Assembly: GCA_001604105.1 (NCBI GenBank)
Contig: LVAQ01000006.1
Coordinates: forward strand, 372,001 to 436,000
Direction: 5' to 3'
Source: Clostridiales bacterium Firm_11
GTDB taxonomy: Bacteria > Bacillota > Clostridia > Christensenellales > Aristaeellaceae
Length of the DNA: 64,000 bases
Shown here: positions 35,936-45,294 of the stretch, piece after piece
Layout of the letters: every line of letters starts with the position of its first letter
Numbering within the stretch: position 1 is the stretch's first letter
Translations under genes and position numbers: made by a program
The notes under the pieces: model-generated
What the model was told of the DNA's origin: nothing
The model's input: the letters and a program-made list of their open reading frames with translations, nothing else
The model's database searches: none

Positions 35936-36781
35936 TTACGCCTCGGATGTCAACCTTCCTTCTTTAAAGCGTTGGATTAGTGAATAAGCGATACTCACTT
36001 CGCCTGCATGCTGCGGTAGATTATCGGCTGTAAACCAATCCGCCTGCGCTAATTCGCTGTGTTGCAGGGTAATCTCCGGTGCCCCGTCCAGCTTTGCATG
36101 AAAGCCAACCATGATGCTTTGAGAAAGACCCCATGGCTGGCTTGCAAAGTAGCGTATCTCCTTCACGCGAAGGCCAACTTCTTCCATGATCTCTCGCCGC
36201 ACCGCCTGCTCCAGCGTTTCACCAATTTCCACGTAACCTGCAATCAACGAAAAATGCCTGAACGCGCCGTGCGCATTTTGCGCAAGCAGCAGCCGATCTC
36301 CATCCGTAATGGCAACAATCACCGCAGGCGCTATGTTTGGGTATCGAATCGCGCCGCATTGCTCGCAAACCAGCGCACGTTCCGTTTGCGATGGACGGGG
36401 CAAGCCGCCGCAAGTACCGCAAAAGCGATGTTGGAGATACCACTGGTGCATGTGGAAAGCCGTCATCAACAAAAAGGCTTCCGTATGCGATGCCAGCGAG
36501 CGGAATACACGCACCTGCTCAAAAACCAACGTACTTGCTGGACTGGCCGCGTTTGGACTTTGTAGTAAAAAATAGCGGCGTTCGCCCTGCGTAAAAACAT
36601 GAATCAGCATATCCGCGGCAAACCACGCCGAAAGTTCTTCCCAGGTGGGCAACCGAAAGGGTGCTTCCTGCGTACGGAGTAAAACCTGATCGCCGCTGAA
36701 GCAAAACACTACATCCTCAGGCATGGCGGGTTTTGCGTCAAAACGCAGGGTAAAAAGGTCGGGCTGGTCATTGATAAGCAT
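35936..36781 (-). CDS. nudC: NAD(+) diphosphatase NudC
   Basis: 281 residues. NudC hydrolyses NADH and removes NAD caps from RNA. It has an N-terminal domain, the zinc ribbon FCGTCGGLPR and VCEQCGAIRYP, the Nudix box GYVEIGETLEQAVRREIMEE followed by VGL, and the NudC-specific SQPWGLSQSIM motif. The start ATG follows GAGGTG. Single gene, convergent with the ZIP transporter. Confidence 0.94.
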   Translation of the reverse strand: MLINDQPDLFTLRFDAKPAMPEDVVFCFSGDQVLLRTQEAPFRLPTWEELSAWFAADMLIHVFTQGERRYFLLQSPNAASPASTLVFEQVRVFRSLASHTEAFLLMTAFHMHQWYLQHRFCGTCGGLPRPSQTERALVCEQCGAIRYPNIAPAVIVAITDGDRLLLAQNAHGAFRHFSLIAGYVEIGETLEQAVRREIMEEVGLRVKEIRYFASQPWGLSQSIMVGFHAKLDGAPEITLQHSELAQADWFTADNLPQHAGEVSIAYSLIQRFKEGRLTSEA

Positions 36782-36872
36782 GCGTACACCTCGCTTTGAA
36801 TTGCCATTTCATCATAGCGCGTTCAACGGAAAAGTCAAGGTTTGGGTGCAAGTGTCGCTCGCGAACGTTTAC

Positions 36873-36937
36873 ATTTGTTACATGTTTCTATTTGTTACAT
36901 ATAATGTATTTACATTGATTTAACAATGTTTTATACT
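36873..36937 (+). promoter_or_regulatory. Promoter with direct repeats ahead of the lamin-tail/cotH pair
   Basis: TTTACA (36909-36914) and TATACT (36932-36937), spaced 17 bases, are a good promoter. Directly upstream, ATTTGTTACAT is repeated exactly at 36873-36883 and 36890-36900 (17-base period), and a third, partial copy (ATTTACAT) covers the -35. This arrangement suggests a regulator binding on one face of the helix. The leader to the ATG is about 145 bases. Confidence 0.5.
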
Positions 36938-37087
36938 TTTTGAATCAATATGCTGATTGATGATCAAATCACGCAGTATATACACTGGTTTTGCGATACT
37001 GCAAATCCACAATGCTGAATGCTCGCGTCGGAATGGTTGGCACCAGGGTTGATGAATCCCAATGATTTTTTTCTGGGAGGTTCTACC

Positions 37088-37615
37088 ATGAAACAGCGGA
37101 TTGCTTGCTTAACACTCCTTGCCCTCCTGCTTATGGCTTTCCCTTCATTTGCCCAGGAAGGCACAACCAAAGGATCATTACGCATCAATGAGATCATGGC
37201 ATCCAACAAGGCTTCCCTTGAAGATAGCTTCGGGAAATACCCGGATTGGATAGAGCTAGTCAATACGAGCAACGAGTCGATTGATTTATCTACGGTTACC
37301 CTTTCGGATAAGGAAGATAAACTCGATAAGTACACCTTCCCAGCAGGCACAACGCTGGAACCTGGCGCATATATTGTGGTGTTTGCCTCCGGCCTGCAAA
37401 AGGATATCCTGCCGGACGAGCGGCACGCTCCGTTCAAACTGAGCGCGTCTGAAGAGAACGTATACCTGAGCATGGATGGTATCCTGATTGATACGATATC
37501 CTTTACCAGCCAACTGCCCGATGTAAGCCTCGCGCTGGATGAACAGGGTACGCCTTCGCAAACCATTACCCCCACACCCGGTTGGGAGAACCAGATCGTA
37601 GCCCCGGAAACCTGA
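37088..37615 (+). CDS. Secreted lamin-tail-domain protein
   Basis: 175 residues. A signal peptide (MKQRIACLTLLALLLMAFPS, cleaved after SFA) precedes a single lamin tail (LTD) domain: SLRINEIMASNKASLEDSFG, YPDWIELVNTS, LDKYTFPAGTTLEPGAYIVV and a final TPGWEN. LTD domains occur on secreted bacterial proteins beside CotH kinases and nucleases. ATG 37088 follows GGGAGG; a longer frame to 37019 has no site. A CotH gene follows 149 bases downstream on the same strand, so the two may be co-expressed. Function unknown. Confidence 0.87.
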   Translation: MKQRIACLTLLALLLMAFPSFAQEGTTKGSLRINEIMASNKASLEDSFGKYPDWIELVNTSNESIDLSTVTLSDKEDKLDKYTFPAGTTLEPGAYIVVFASGLQKDILPDERHAPFKLSASEENVYLSMDGILIDTISFTSQLPDVSLALDEQGTPSQTITPTPGWENQIVAPET

Positions 37616-37764
37616 TGCGCTTCGGTTCGGATACGATTCCTGCTCACCGCCTGCCCAACCCATGCGTTATGAAGCGCGGTTTTGTATGCCTATTCCGAAC
37701 ACTTTGACCGTGATGAGCGGATCAACGAAGGATTCCAACAGGCTTCGCGGAAGGATGACCCAAC

Positions 37765-39489
37765 ATGAACTGTTCGATCAAGGCCACTGCACCTCCAAAA
37801 ATACTTATGCATCTCTCCATCGGGTTCTTCATAATGCTTGCGCTGCTTTTGGGCCCCATCAGCACAGCCGCGGCCGCATCGTTTCGAACTGATGTGTATG
37901 TTGAGTTTACCTATGGCAGCAATCAAGTACAGCGTATCTATGCCTATGAAAAATCAAAAACTTGCTACCTCTTCCTGCCTTCAGGCATTGCTGCTGATAC
38001 GATGCGGCTTTTCTTTCCTCAGGAAACGCTGTATTTTGAGGGAGCCGCCATCCAAAGCGGCGAAGCAGCCGCGTTTCTTGTGCCAGATTCTACCATCGCA
38101 CTCCAAAACCAAAAGGGGAACAAGGCACTTACGCTATCCATTATGCAGGGAAACGGCATCCCCAGCGCTTTTGTACAAACCCAAAGCGGCAGCGTGAAAG
38201 CGCTTGAGCGGAGCAAATCAAACACCGAAACCGGCCATCTCACGATGTTTACCCTCGATGGTTCCTTGGACGCAGATACATCCCTCGAGAAGATGCGGGG
38301 GCATGGAAACTCTACATTTAACGCAAATTTTCCCAAACGCTCCTTTCAAATACGGCTTTCTAAGAAAACCGATTTGATCGGTATGGGCAAGGCAAAAGCG
38401 TATGTGCTTTTAGCGGAGTGGCTCGATCTATCCCAATTACGCAGCCGTATCAGTATGGACATGGCGCGCGAGGCGGGCGTATCCAGCGCGCTGGACTGCA
38501 CAAGCGTGAATCTGTACCTTAACGGCTGTTATCATGGTACATACTTGCTCGCCGAAAAAGTAGGTATCAACGCAAACCGCGTTGATATCTATGATCTGGA
38601 AAAGGCAACCGAGAAAGTCAATGATCTTCCGCTGGCGGATTATCAACCCATCCGCGAGATTGATAAGCAGTATCAACAGTATTATGCGTCCGATATCCCC
38701 AATGATCCGGCGGATATCACAGGCGGTTACATCCTCGAGCTGATCGGCTCCAGCCGATTCAATCGAAAGGATAGCGGCTTTATCACCAGCAATGATATGT
38801 GCGTTACCATCACTGAGCCTACGCATACCACCATGGCGCAAACAAGGTACATTGGCGAGATTTTCGATCGCTTCAACCGCGCTATACTCAACAAAAACGG
38901 CACAGATCCCGTTTCGGGCGAGCGGTACGATGCGCTGTTTGATTCCACCTCTCTTGCGAAGGTGCTGGTGCTGCTGCAAATCAGCAAGAACTACGATCAC
39001 GAAAAGAACAGCCTGTACTTCTATAAGGATTCCGATACTGTGGATACAAAGGTATATGCGGGGCCTGTTTGGGATTTTGATCGCTCCTACGGCAATGTCA
39101 ATACGGGCTATTGGGTTAACTCCCCGACCATAGACTTGTACCGAACCAGCACCAAAACCTGGTACCTGTATGGGAACCTGTACAACAATCAATCTGATTT
39201 TGCCTTGCTGGTTAAGCAGGTATACCAGTCCAGCTATAGACCGGCGCTGGAGATACTGCTCGGTTTGCGAACGCCGGGCGATGCGTCTCCGCTGCGTTCT
39301 TTGGATGCGTATTACGAGGAAATCGCCCCCTCTGCCGCGATGAACTTCACAAGATGGAATCCTTTTGCGGTGACATCCATCTATAAGCATTCCGGCCGTA
39401 CCTTTGAGGCATCCGTCAAGAATTTGAAGATTTTTCTGCAAAAGCGGATGGACGCTCTCAATGTGACCTATGCGCTGAACGCGGGCTGA
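37765..39489 (+). CDS. Secreted CotH-type kinase
   Basis: 574 residues. After a signal peptide (hydrophobic 14-35, cleaved near TAAAA) and a beta-rich module (about 40-150), a full CotH kinase domain follows: MRGHGNSTF near 177, LAEWLDLSQLRSRISMDMA, NGCYHGTYLLAEKVGIN, KNYDHEKNSLYFYKD near 406, and VWDFDRSYGN near 435. The Asp residues of the YDHEKN loop and WDFD correspond to the catalytic and metal-binding positions in this family. It is a paralogue of the gene at the left edge. The ATG is preceded by GGAAGGATG. Its location beside a lamin-tail gene is typical of clostridial CotH loci. Confidence 0.93.
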   Translation: MNCSIKATAPPKILMHLSIGFFIMLALLLGPISTAAAASFRTDVYVEFTYGSNQVQRIYAYEKSKTCYLFLPSGIAADTMRLFFPQETLYFEGAAIQSGEAAAFLVPDSTIALQNQKGNKALTLSIMQGNGIPSAFVQTQSGSVKALERSKSNTETGHLTMFTLDGSLDADTSLEKMRGHGNSTFNANFPKRSFQIRLSKKTDLIGMGKAKAYVLLAEWLDLSQLRSRISMDMAREAGVSSALDCTSVNLYLNGCYHGTYLLAEKVGINANRVDIYDLEKATEKVNDLPLADYQPIREIDKQYQQYYASDIPNDPADITGGYILELIGSSRFNRKDSGFITSNDMCVTITEPTHTTMAQTRYIGEIFDRFNRAILNKNGTDPVSGERYDALFDSTSLAKVLVLLQISKNYDHEKNSLYFYKDSDTVDTKVYAGPVWDFDRSYGNVNTGYWVNSPTIDLYRTSTKTWYLYGNLYNNQSDFALLVKQVYQSSYRPALEILLGLRTPGDASPLRSLDAYYEEIAPSAAMNFTRWNPFAVTSIYKHSGRTFEASVKNLKIFLQKRMDALNVTYALNAG

Positions 39490-39830
39490 CCCCTGCGCAG
39501 CGCAATGCAAGCGGGTATCTCACTAAAATTAAACCAAGCAACCGTTACTCAAATTTTGAAAAAGGAATACTATGGCAAGTGTATGGTCAGCCTTTACTGA
39601 CGCGCAAAGTCATGTGGTGGAACGCAAACAGCGTTTCTCTGGCAGGTTGATTGCATCGCGCCATGGAGCGATTGTGCCATGCGATGATGAAGGGGATTAA
39701 GGCAGCAAGGCTTTCGGAACCAAGCTGGCGCGTTCATCCCGCTTTATATCCACCGAATCTATGAAAAGCGCATTCACACAATGCTCATGCCAAGCAGCTA
39801 TCAGTATTCCAGTTACGAGCCAGATCCGTA
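39490..39830. other. Stretch without a firm gene, after the second cotH-like gene
   Basis: Only a short open frame with a ribosome site (39572-39700) is seen. A second open stretch in another frame ends at 39858, just inside nagA on the opposite strand, reading HRIYEKRIHTMLMPSS then a Tyr/Pro/Asp-rich tail. The two could be remains of one decayed gene, but I recognise no family. Confidence 0.3.
39572..39700 (+). CDS. Possible small protein, unrecognised
   Basis: Forty-two codons (MASVWSAFTDAQSHVVERKQ at the start, rich in Arg and polar residues) follow AAAGGA at five bases. No family is recognised, there is no signal peptide, and the frame may be a remnant. Reported only because of the ribosome site. 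Confidence 0.2.
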   Translation: MASVWSAFTDAQSHVVERKQRFSGRLIASRHGAIVPCDDEGD

Positions 39831-41027
39831 TCATCCTATTGAAAACGATGCGTCCTGAACCAACTGCCCCCTTATCACAACTTGCTTTATGTTGATATCC
39901 TCATCAAAGATTACCATATCTGCATCCTTGCCGGGCGCCAGTGAACCTTTCCGGTTCTCCTGCCGTATTAGCCTGGCAGGGTTGAGCGACGCCATATGAA
40001 CAATCTGATGCAATGGCACATCGGTATGCGTTCGCATGGTACGCACCAGTCGATCCATCGTTGCAACGCTGCCCGCAAAGGAAGAGCGATCCGGCAGCTT
40101 TGCAACCCCATCTTCCACAATCACCACCTGGCCAGTTTGCTGGTCGCCAAGCCGATGCTCACCCGGCGGCATGCCTGCCGCGCGCATGGCATCAGTGACC
40201 AGAATAACCTTATCCGGCGATTTAACTTTGGTGATCAACTGAAGCAGCTCCCGCGGCAAATGACACCCATCTGCAATCACTTCCAAGGAAAGCCCATCCA
40301 GCAGATACCCCGCCTCCACCACGCCAGCTACTCGGTAAGCCTGAATACGCCGTATGCTGGACATGCCCGAGTAGAAGTGCGTTAGCGCTGCCAGTCCCAG
40401 ATCATAGGCGTGCGCGATTTGCGCGCAAGTCGCGTTGGTATGCGCGGCAGAAGTGATGATGCCGTTCCTCTGCAGTGCTTGGAGAAACGCATCGCCGCCC
40501 TGTAACTCCGGCGCAAAAGACCAGCGAACAATCTTTTGGGGGTTCGCCAGTACGGGAAGATACTCCTGTGGCAATGGGTCGCGTAAATACCGGACATCCT
40601 GCGCACCGCGCATGTCCGCATCAAAATAGGGGCCTTCAATATGCATGCCCAGTAAAGTCGGCATGCCTTCTTTGACGTCATCCCTTTGTTGATAAAAGCG
40701 GATGGCGTTCATCATTGTTTCCTGCGCGCTGGAAAGCAGTGTTGGCATCAGCGCCGTTGTGCCGTGCGCGCGATGCAACCGCAAAATCTGATCGACCGCT
40801 TCATCCGTGCAATCCATAAAATCAGCGCCTCCGCCGCCATGCACATGCACATCGATAAAGCCCGGCGCCAGATACTCACCTTGCACGTCCACCACATGCT
40901 CCGCGGCATTGTTTGGCAGCTGCGCCTGCGGGGAAACTTCAAGGATGGTTTCTCCCTCACAAAGAAGGCAGCCCGTTTGGATGCCGGAAGGCAGCACAAG
41001 CTTCGCGTTTTGATAGAGCGTCCTCAT
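39831..41027 (-). CDS. nagA: N-acetylglucosamine-6-phosphate deacetylase
   Basis: 398 residues, amidohydrolase fold. It removes the acetyl group from GlcNAc-6-phosphate. Metal and substrate motifs are present: HVHGGGGADFMD, HIEGPYFD (metal Glu), SAAHTNATCAQIAHA, ALTHFYSGMSSI (family usually THLFNAM), LVTDAMRAAGMPPGEH and SLNPARLI. The altered THFYSGM segment hints at a somewhat different substrate. ATG 41027 with GAGAGGTAA is chosen over a long upstream extension without a site. It ends the glycan operon, about 180 bases after the orphan hydrolase gene. Confidence 0.9.
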   Translation of the reverse strand: MRTLYQNAKLVLPSGIQTGCLLCEGETILEVSPQAQLPNNAAEHVVDVQGEYLAPGFIDVHVHGGGGADFMDCTDEAVDQILRLHRAHGTTALMPTLLSSAQETMMNAIRFYQQRDDVKEGMPTLLGMHIEGPYFDADMRGAQDVRYLRDPLPQEYLPVLANPQKIVRWSFAPELQGGDAFLQALQRNGIITSAAHTNATCAQIAHAYDLGLAALTHFYSGMSSIRRIQAYRVAGVVEAGYLLDGLSLEVIADGCHLPRELLQLITKVKSPDKVILVTDAMRAAGMPPGEHRLGDQQTGQVVIVEDGVAKLPDRSSFAGSVATMDRLVRTMRTHTDVPLHQIVHMASLNPARLIRQENRKGSLAPGKDADMVIFDEDINIKQVVIRGQLVQDASFSIG

Positions 41028-41205
41028 AAAGTTACCTCTCTGCCATAAGCCGTCGTGGGTAATGGTCGGGCTTTCATTCAAATGATACCTGCGCGGTTTA
41101 TGCCATGGCTTGAAGGGTGGAATCGAAGCCCTAACGTATCCAACCCCTGCATCTGCTCTTTCGTGTCCATGGCCAAACCGCCATGCCTGCCCATCTGTTT
41201 TGCCG

Positions 41206-43158
41206 CTACACAGGTGTATGGAAAGCAGTCGCGCTCCACGCGAAGAAGCGCGCTTCCACGCCCGCCATGGAACAAGCAGTGCAGGGGTTTCCGGTAAACA
41301 CATCATACCACCGATGCTCCGGCGGCAGCGTTATGTCGGTGGAATCCAACCCACAGTTGACCAAGCAAAGCAATCCGCGTTCCTCGTCGTGGTTGCAGTA
41401 ATAGAACGGTGCAAGATTCGGCGTATTTGCCAGCATTGGGAACGTTACCGTTGGCGTCATCCACCGTATGATTGCCTGATACAGATAACTGCGCGCACGA
41501 TGTAGCATCCATCCCTCCTGATTAATCGTGCCTGCCAGTACGCAAACGCGACCACCAAGCGCGTTTTGAAACAGGATGGTCGCAGGCGCGAGCGGTTCGC
41601 GCTCCGGCGATACCAATTCACTGATCACCATCGCGTTATCATCCGCTTGCCAACGAACCAGCGGCGTACCAGCCTGTAACAACGCAAACCAGCCGCTGGG
41701 CATGAGCTGCTGATCATAAACCCCGGCAAAAGCAGCATGGCATAGCCGCTCGGCGCAGGGCATACCCACATGCCCATCTGCGGCGCAGCCAATATAAGCT
41801 TCTAGCCCAAGTTCACATACATAGGCAGCCGCGGCAGCATCCAAGATTACTCCTTTGGCCAGCCACCCAAGAATCGTATCCTCATCAAAACAGCGGATTA
41901 TATCCCCTGCCAGAAACACCGTATCGCCATCGGCAAACTGAACCGGTATGCCCATGAGCGGCAACATCGTATCCAGCGGTCGTTTTGGCAGAAGATCACT
42001 GAGTGCGCCCTGTGCAGGTTGCGTGTGCCGCGCCGCATACGGGTGCCATGGGCAGGTCACACCGTGCAGCGTTAACCCCTCCCGTTGTATGGCAACAATG
42101 TTTGCCTTGGGTAGCGTTGCCTTTAGCATAGGCGCATACTCCGGTTCCAGCGAGAAGGGTGTGGCCAGATAATCAAACACATTGAGCGATATGGCATCAG
42201 CACCCCACAGCGCGTGGAGCAGGATTTGCATCTGCGTCATGCGCAGGCTTTTGGTATAACGGGTGTGCGGAAAGTTCTCCACTTCACTGATATAAAAGGG
42301 TTCGTCCCCTGCCGCAAATCGGCTTAGTGCGGAAATCTGGTGGATGTCACAAATCGCCTCGTGCAGCCCATCCGCATAACTGCCGCCCGCAGGGCGCGTC
42401 AATGGCCGCTGTGTCTCGCCCGCAAAAGCACGCAATAGCGTGCCCATTTTGCGTCCCTGTACTGCGTGCCAAGGCTCGCCAGAGTTCATCAGCCCAACCT
42501 GTATCCGGGGATCCACGTCGTGTACGGCATTCTGCATCCGCTTGGCTGCCGCATATTGCGCCTGTGCGTTAGCCGTTAGCCAAGCATTGCGTACACGCGC
42601 CTGCCATTCGCCCGTTTGGGTGAGCGCAGCAATGATATCTGCGCTCGTCAACTCCTCGTGCAACAGCTCGCTTACCGCGTGTGCATGCAGCGGGCAGAAG
42701 CACCCAAACATGGTGGTATGATTCAAACTGCGGAAATCGTCATCGATCATGATACGCTGCGGGTGCGTATCCGCATAGATAGCGCATACCGCCGCCGCAT
42801 ATTCGACCCAGTCCGCATCCATGATGCAGTACACGGCGCTTGCCGGCTTCAAATCCTCGCCCACGAAGGGGTGAAAGGGCAGCGCACTGTTGCTGTACCC
42901 CATATCGCTATGGCCAACCAACGTGGCAATGTTGACACTGTATTCAATGCCTTCTGCCCGCAATGCCTTCCCAATCTCCGCATAGATTGATGCCATACAG
43001 CGGTGTTTCTCCAGCGGGAATGGAACTGTCAACAGCTGATGGCTCTGCTCCATCAGCATCACTTCCTGTATGCACGCATCCCTGCAGAACGGCAGCAGTT
43101 GCGCCAACTGCCGCCGCCACTGGGTTTCATGGATCACGCAGCGTAAAATAAAACGCAT
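41206..43158 (-). CDS. Large orphan protein, glycoside-hydrolase-like
   Basis: 650 residues, no signal peptide, so cytoplasmic. I do not recognise a named family. The first 400 residues read like a TIM barrel: LLPFCRDACIQEVMLMEQSH, IEYSVNIATLVGHSDMGYSN, IMIDDDFRSLNH, VGLMNSGEPWHA, FYISEVENFPHTRYTKSLR (possible acid/base carboxylates), then LLHALWGADAISLNVFDYL. A flavodoxin-like middle (LAGDIIRCFDEDTILGWLAKG) and a small beta C-terminal domain follow, the arrangement of GH42-type beta-galactosidases with a trimerisation domain. It sits in an amino-sugar locus, 14 bases after a Gfo/Idh gene. A new or divergent glycosidase is a fair guess; no activity is shown. Confidence 0.65.
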   Translation of the reverse strand: MRFILRCVIHETQWRRQLAQLLPFCRDACIQEVMLMEQSHQLLTVPFPLEKHRCMASIYAEIGKALRAEGIEYSVNIATLVGHSDMGYSNSALPFHPFVGEDLKPASAVYCIMDADWVEYAAAVCAIYADTHPQRIMIDDDFRSLNHTTMFGCFCPLHAHAVSELLHEELTSADIIAALTQTGEWQARVRNAWLTANAQAQYAAAKRMQNAVHDVDPRIQVGLMNSGEPWHAVQGRKMGTLLRAFAGETQRPLTRPAGGSYADGLHEAICDIHQISALSRFAAGDEPFYISEVENFPHTRYTKSLRMTQMQILLHALWGADAISLNVFDYLATPFSLEPEYAPMLKATLPKANIVAIQREGLTLHGVTCPWHPYAARHTQPAQGALSDLLPKRPLDTMLPLMGIPVQFADGDTVFLAGDIIRCFDEDTILGWLAKGVILDAAAAAYVCELGLEAYIGCAADGHVGMPCAERLCHAAFAGVYDQQLMPSGWFALLQAGTPLVRWQADDNAMVISELVSPEREPLAPATILFQNALGGRVCVLAGTINQEGWMLHRARSYLYQAIIRWMTPTVTFPMLANTPNLAPFYYCNHDEERGLLCLVNCGLDSTDITLPPEHRWYDVFTGNPCTACSMAGVEARFFAWSATAFHTPV

Positions 43159-43172
43159 AGGTACTCCCCCGT

Positions 43173-44474
43173 TTACTGCGGTTGTGCCTGAAAGCTCTCC
43201 ACAAACGCGCGTACGTTGACGCGCTGGCCCTCCATACGCCTGGATTCCTCCGCCGCCATAGCCATATAGTGGCTTTCCAGTGACTGTGACAACGCCGTGG
43301 CGGATTCTCCGCCATGTTGACGCAACGCGAACATTTCACGCAGCATGACATAATCACCGCCATTGTGCCCGCCCATTTTTTCATCCACGTGCAGATGGAT
43401 GGGCTCAGGTTCCTGCCCAAAACGATACAGCGTCATCTGATCCGCATCCACATCACCAATCAGATCTGCTTTGGTTCCCATAATATGGATCATACGATGA
43501 TTGAGCTCGTTGAATCCGCACATGGAGAAGCTCACTGTGATGCCGTTGTTCATCTTCGCCGTTACCACCTGATGATCCACCACGTCATTATCACATCGGA
43601 AAACACAACGGCCATAGGGGCTGGTTTCCAACGCATGCAGCAAACCTTCTTCGGTTGGATCAGCCATAACAGCTTGCTGCATCCAGCCCGCGCCGTTATG
43701 GTCATATCCCGTTACCTGATTGCGCACATAGATTTTCTCAGCATCATACAGACAGCTCTCCCGCACTTTGCACCCTTTCAGGCAGAAATCCGTGGAGCCC
43801 TGCGGCGCATGCGCCAGGTTAAAATAAGCAATATCCCCAAAGGAGCTGACCCACTCGCAAGGGCTGCTTGCCAGCCATATGAGCATATCCATATCATGGC
43901 AGCACTTGGCCAGGATCATGGGGCTGGTTTGATCGGCACGGCGCCAGTTACCGCGCACAAAGCTGTGCGACTGGTGCCAATACCCCACGTTCTCACTGGC
44001 CTGAATACTCACGATATCGCCCAGCGCACCATCATCAATCATTTGCTTGACCCGCCGAAAAAATGGCGTATAACGCAGCACATGGCAAACTGTAACCTTC
44101 GCCTTCCGCTCCCGGGCAAGCGCGTCCAAGTAACGGCACGCGGCAATATCCGCGGATACAGGCTTTTCCAGCAGGATATCATACCCCTGGCGAATCGCCA
44201 TCGCCGCATGGCGCACATGATCGGCATCCTGTGTGCAGATGAACGCCATATCCGCCATTTTCGGCTTTGCAAACATTTCCTCGGCGGTTTCAAAGCAATT
44301 TTCTCCCGGGATGGCGTGCGCCAGACGAACCTCTTCACGCCGCGCCGTATTCATATCCGCCGCGCCTGTGACTTTCATCAGTTCAGGATGGCGCAACGCA
44401 AAAGCAGCATACGTGATGCGCCCGCGCCCTCCCAGTCCGGCGATAACCACCGTCGTCGTTTTGGTTTCTCCCAA
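43173..44474 (-). CDS. Gfo/Idh/MocA family oxidoreductase with cysteine motif
   Basis: 433 residues. The Rossmann start TTVVIAGLGGRGRITYAAFA, CTQDADHVRHAAMAI and the signature DILLEKPVSADIAACRYL (the Lys of EKP) are typical of NAD(P)-dependent sugar dehydrogenases. The substrate-binding half carries CLKGCKVRESC near residue 230 and GRCVFRC downstream, a cysteine set also seen in the second family member of this operon. Starts with TTG behind AAGGGGTG. The probable role is oxidising or reducing a sugar hydroxyl or an oligosaccharide; the exact reaction is not known. Confidence 0.87.
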   Translation of the reverse strand: MGETKTTTVVIAGLGGRGRITYAAFALRHPELMKVTGAADMNTARREEVRLAHAIPGENCFETAEEMFAKPKMADMAFICTQDADHVRHAAMAIRQGYDILLEKPVSADIAACRYLDALARERKAKVTVCHVLRYTPFFRRVKQMIDDGALGDIVSIQASENVGYWHQSHSFVRGNWRRADQTSPMILAKCCHDMDMLIWLASSPCEWVSSFGDIAYFNLAHAPQGSTDFCLKGCKVRESCLYDAEKIYVRNQVTGYDHNGAGWMQQAVMADPTEEGLLHALETSPYGRCVFRCDNDVVDHQVVTAKMNNGITVSFSMCGFNELNHRMIHIMGTKADLIGDVDADQMTLYRFGQEPEPIHLHVDEKMGGHNGGDYVMLREMFALRQHGGESATALSQSLESHYMAMAAEESRRMEGQRVNVRAFVESFQAQPQ

Positions 44475-44503
44475 GTTTATTCACCCCTTCAATGCCCGTG
44501 AGG

Positions 44504-45289
44504 TTACTCATGTATCGGCAGTATCTGATATTCCAGCGGCATGCCATCGCCAAGGTGGATTTGTTCCTTCACCAGCAACGCGGCGGATGCGCTGTCCGCA
44601 AAAAGGTAGAAATCCGGGTGTTCCTTAAGCATGGTGGCGGGTATTTGCGGATCTACCTTGCGGCTGTGCAACGTTTGCATCAACGCGTTCGCCTTTACGG
44701 CATGCGGCACACAGGAAACAATGTGCCTGCACTGCATAATCTGGTAGACCGTCATGGAGATCGCCTGTTTGGGCACATCTGCATTGGTGGCAAACCAGCC
44801 TTCTCCTACTTGCTGCTGCTTGCAACGTTCATCCAAATCCACACACCGGTATGCTTCACGCGTCGCAAAATCAGCAGGCGGATCGTTAAAAGCAATATGC
44901 GCGTTTTCGCCGATGCCGATTACGCCCACATCCACTGGTTGCTCCCGAAGCCGTTCTTGCAGCTCGGGAATGGCAGCCGGATCATCTGCAACCGGATACC
45001 ACTGCCGCAAGGGTACTTTCGCAACAAATCGCTCGTTCAGGTATTTTCGAAAGCTCGCCGGGTGGCTGGTGGGCAAGCCTACATATTCATCCAGGTGAAA
45101 CATGGTCACTTTCCGCCAATCCACATCCTCGGCAATCAACGCTTCCAGTGTTTCGAACTGGGATTGGCCTGTGGAAAGGATGAGCCTTGCGTATCCCCGC
45201 TCATGGATGGCATCGTTGAGCAACTGCGCAATGGTTGCGGCGGCTTGCTTCCCCAGAATCTGCGCGTTAGGACTGATAACGATCTTCAT
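44504..45289 (-). CDS. nagB: Glucosamine-6-phosphate deaminase-like protein
   Basis: 261 residues of the NagB/RpiA fold. Motifs: LILSTGQSQFETLEAL, VTMFHLDEYVGLP (catalytic Asp), VIGIGENAHIAFNDPPADF (active-site His) and an AISMTVYQIMQ helix. It should convert glucosamine-6-phosphate to fructose-6-phosphate and ammonia. It is placed between two Gfo/Idh oxidoreductases, which is unusual for the housekeeping NagB, so a modified amino sugar phosphate is possible. ATG follows GGAGG. Confidence 0.88.
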   Translation of the reverse strand: MKIVISPNAQILGKQAAATIAQLLNDAIHERGYARLILSTGQSQFETLEALIAEDVDWRKVTMFHLDEYVGLPTSHPASFRKYLNERFVAKVPLRQWYPVADDPAAIPELQERLREQPVDVGVIGIGENAHIAFNDPPADFATREAYRCVDLDERCKQQQVGEGWFATNADVPKQAISMTVYQIMQCRHIVSCVPHAVKANALMQTLHSRKVDPQIPATMLKEHPDFYLFADSASAALLVKEQIHLGDGMPLEYQILPIHE

Positions 45290-45294
45290 CGTGT

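Noticed and set aside
38437..39510. 357-codon minus-strand open frame opposite the second cotH-like gene
   Set aside because: Product has no recognisable domain, and the plus-strand kinase motifs are clear.
44504..45289. Asn in GIGENAHIAFN of the NagB-like protein as a lost catalytic residue
   Set aside because: Several Firmicute NagB proteins have the same GENxH form, so it is not evidence of inactivation.
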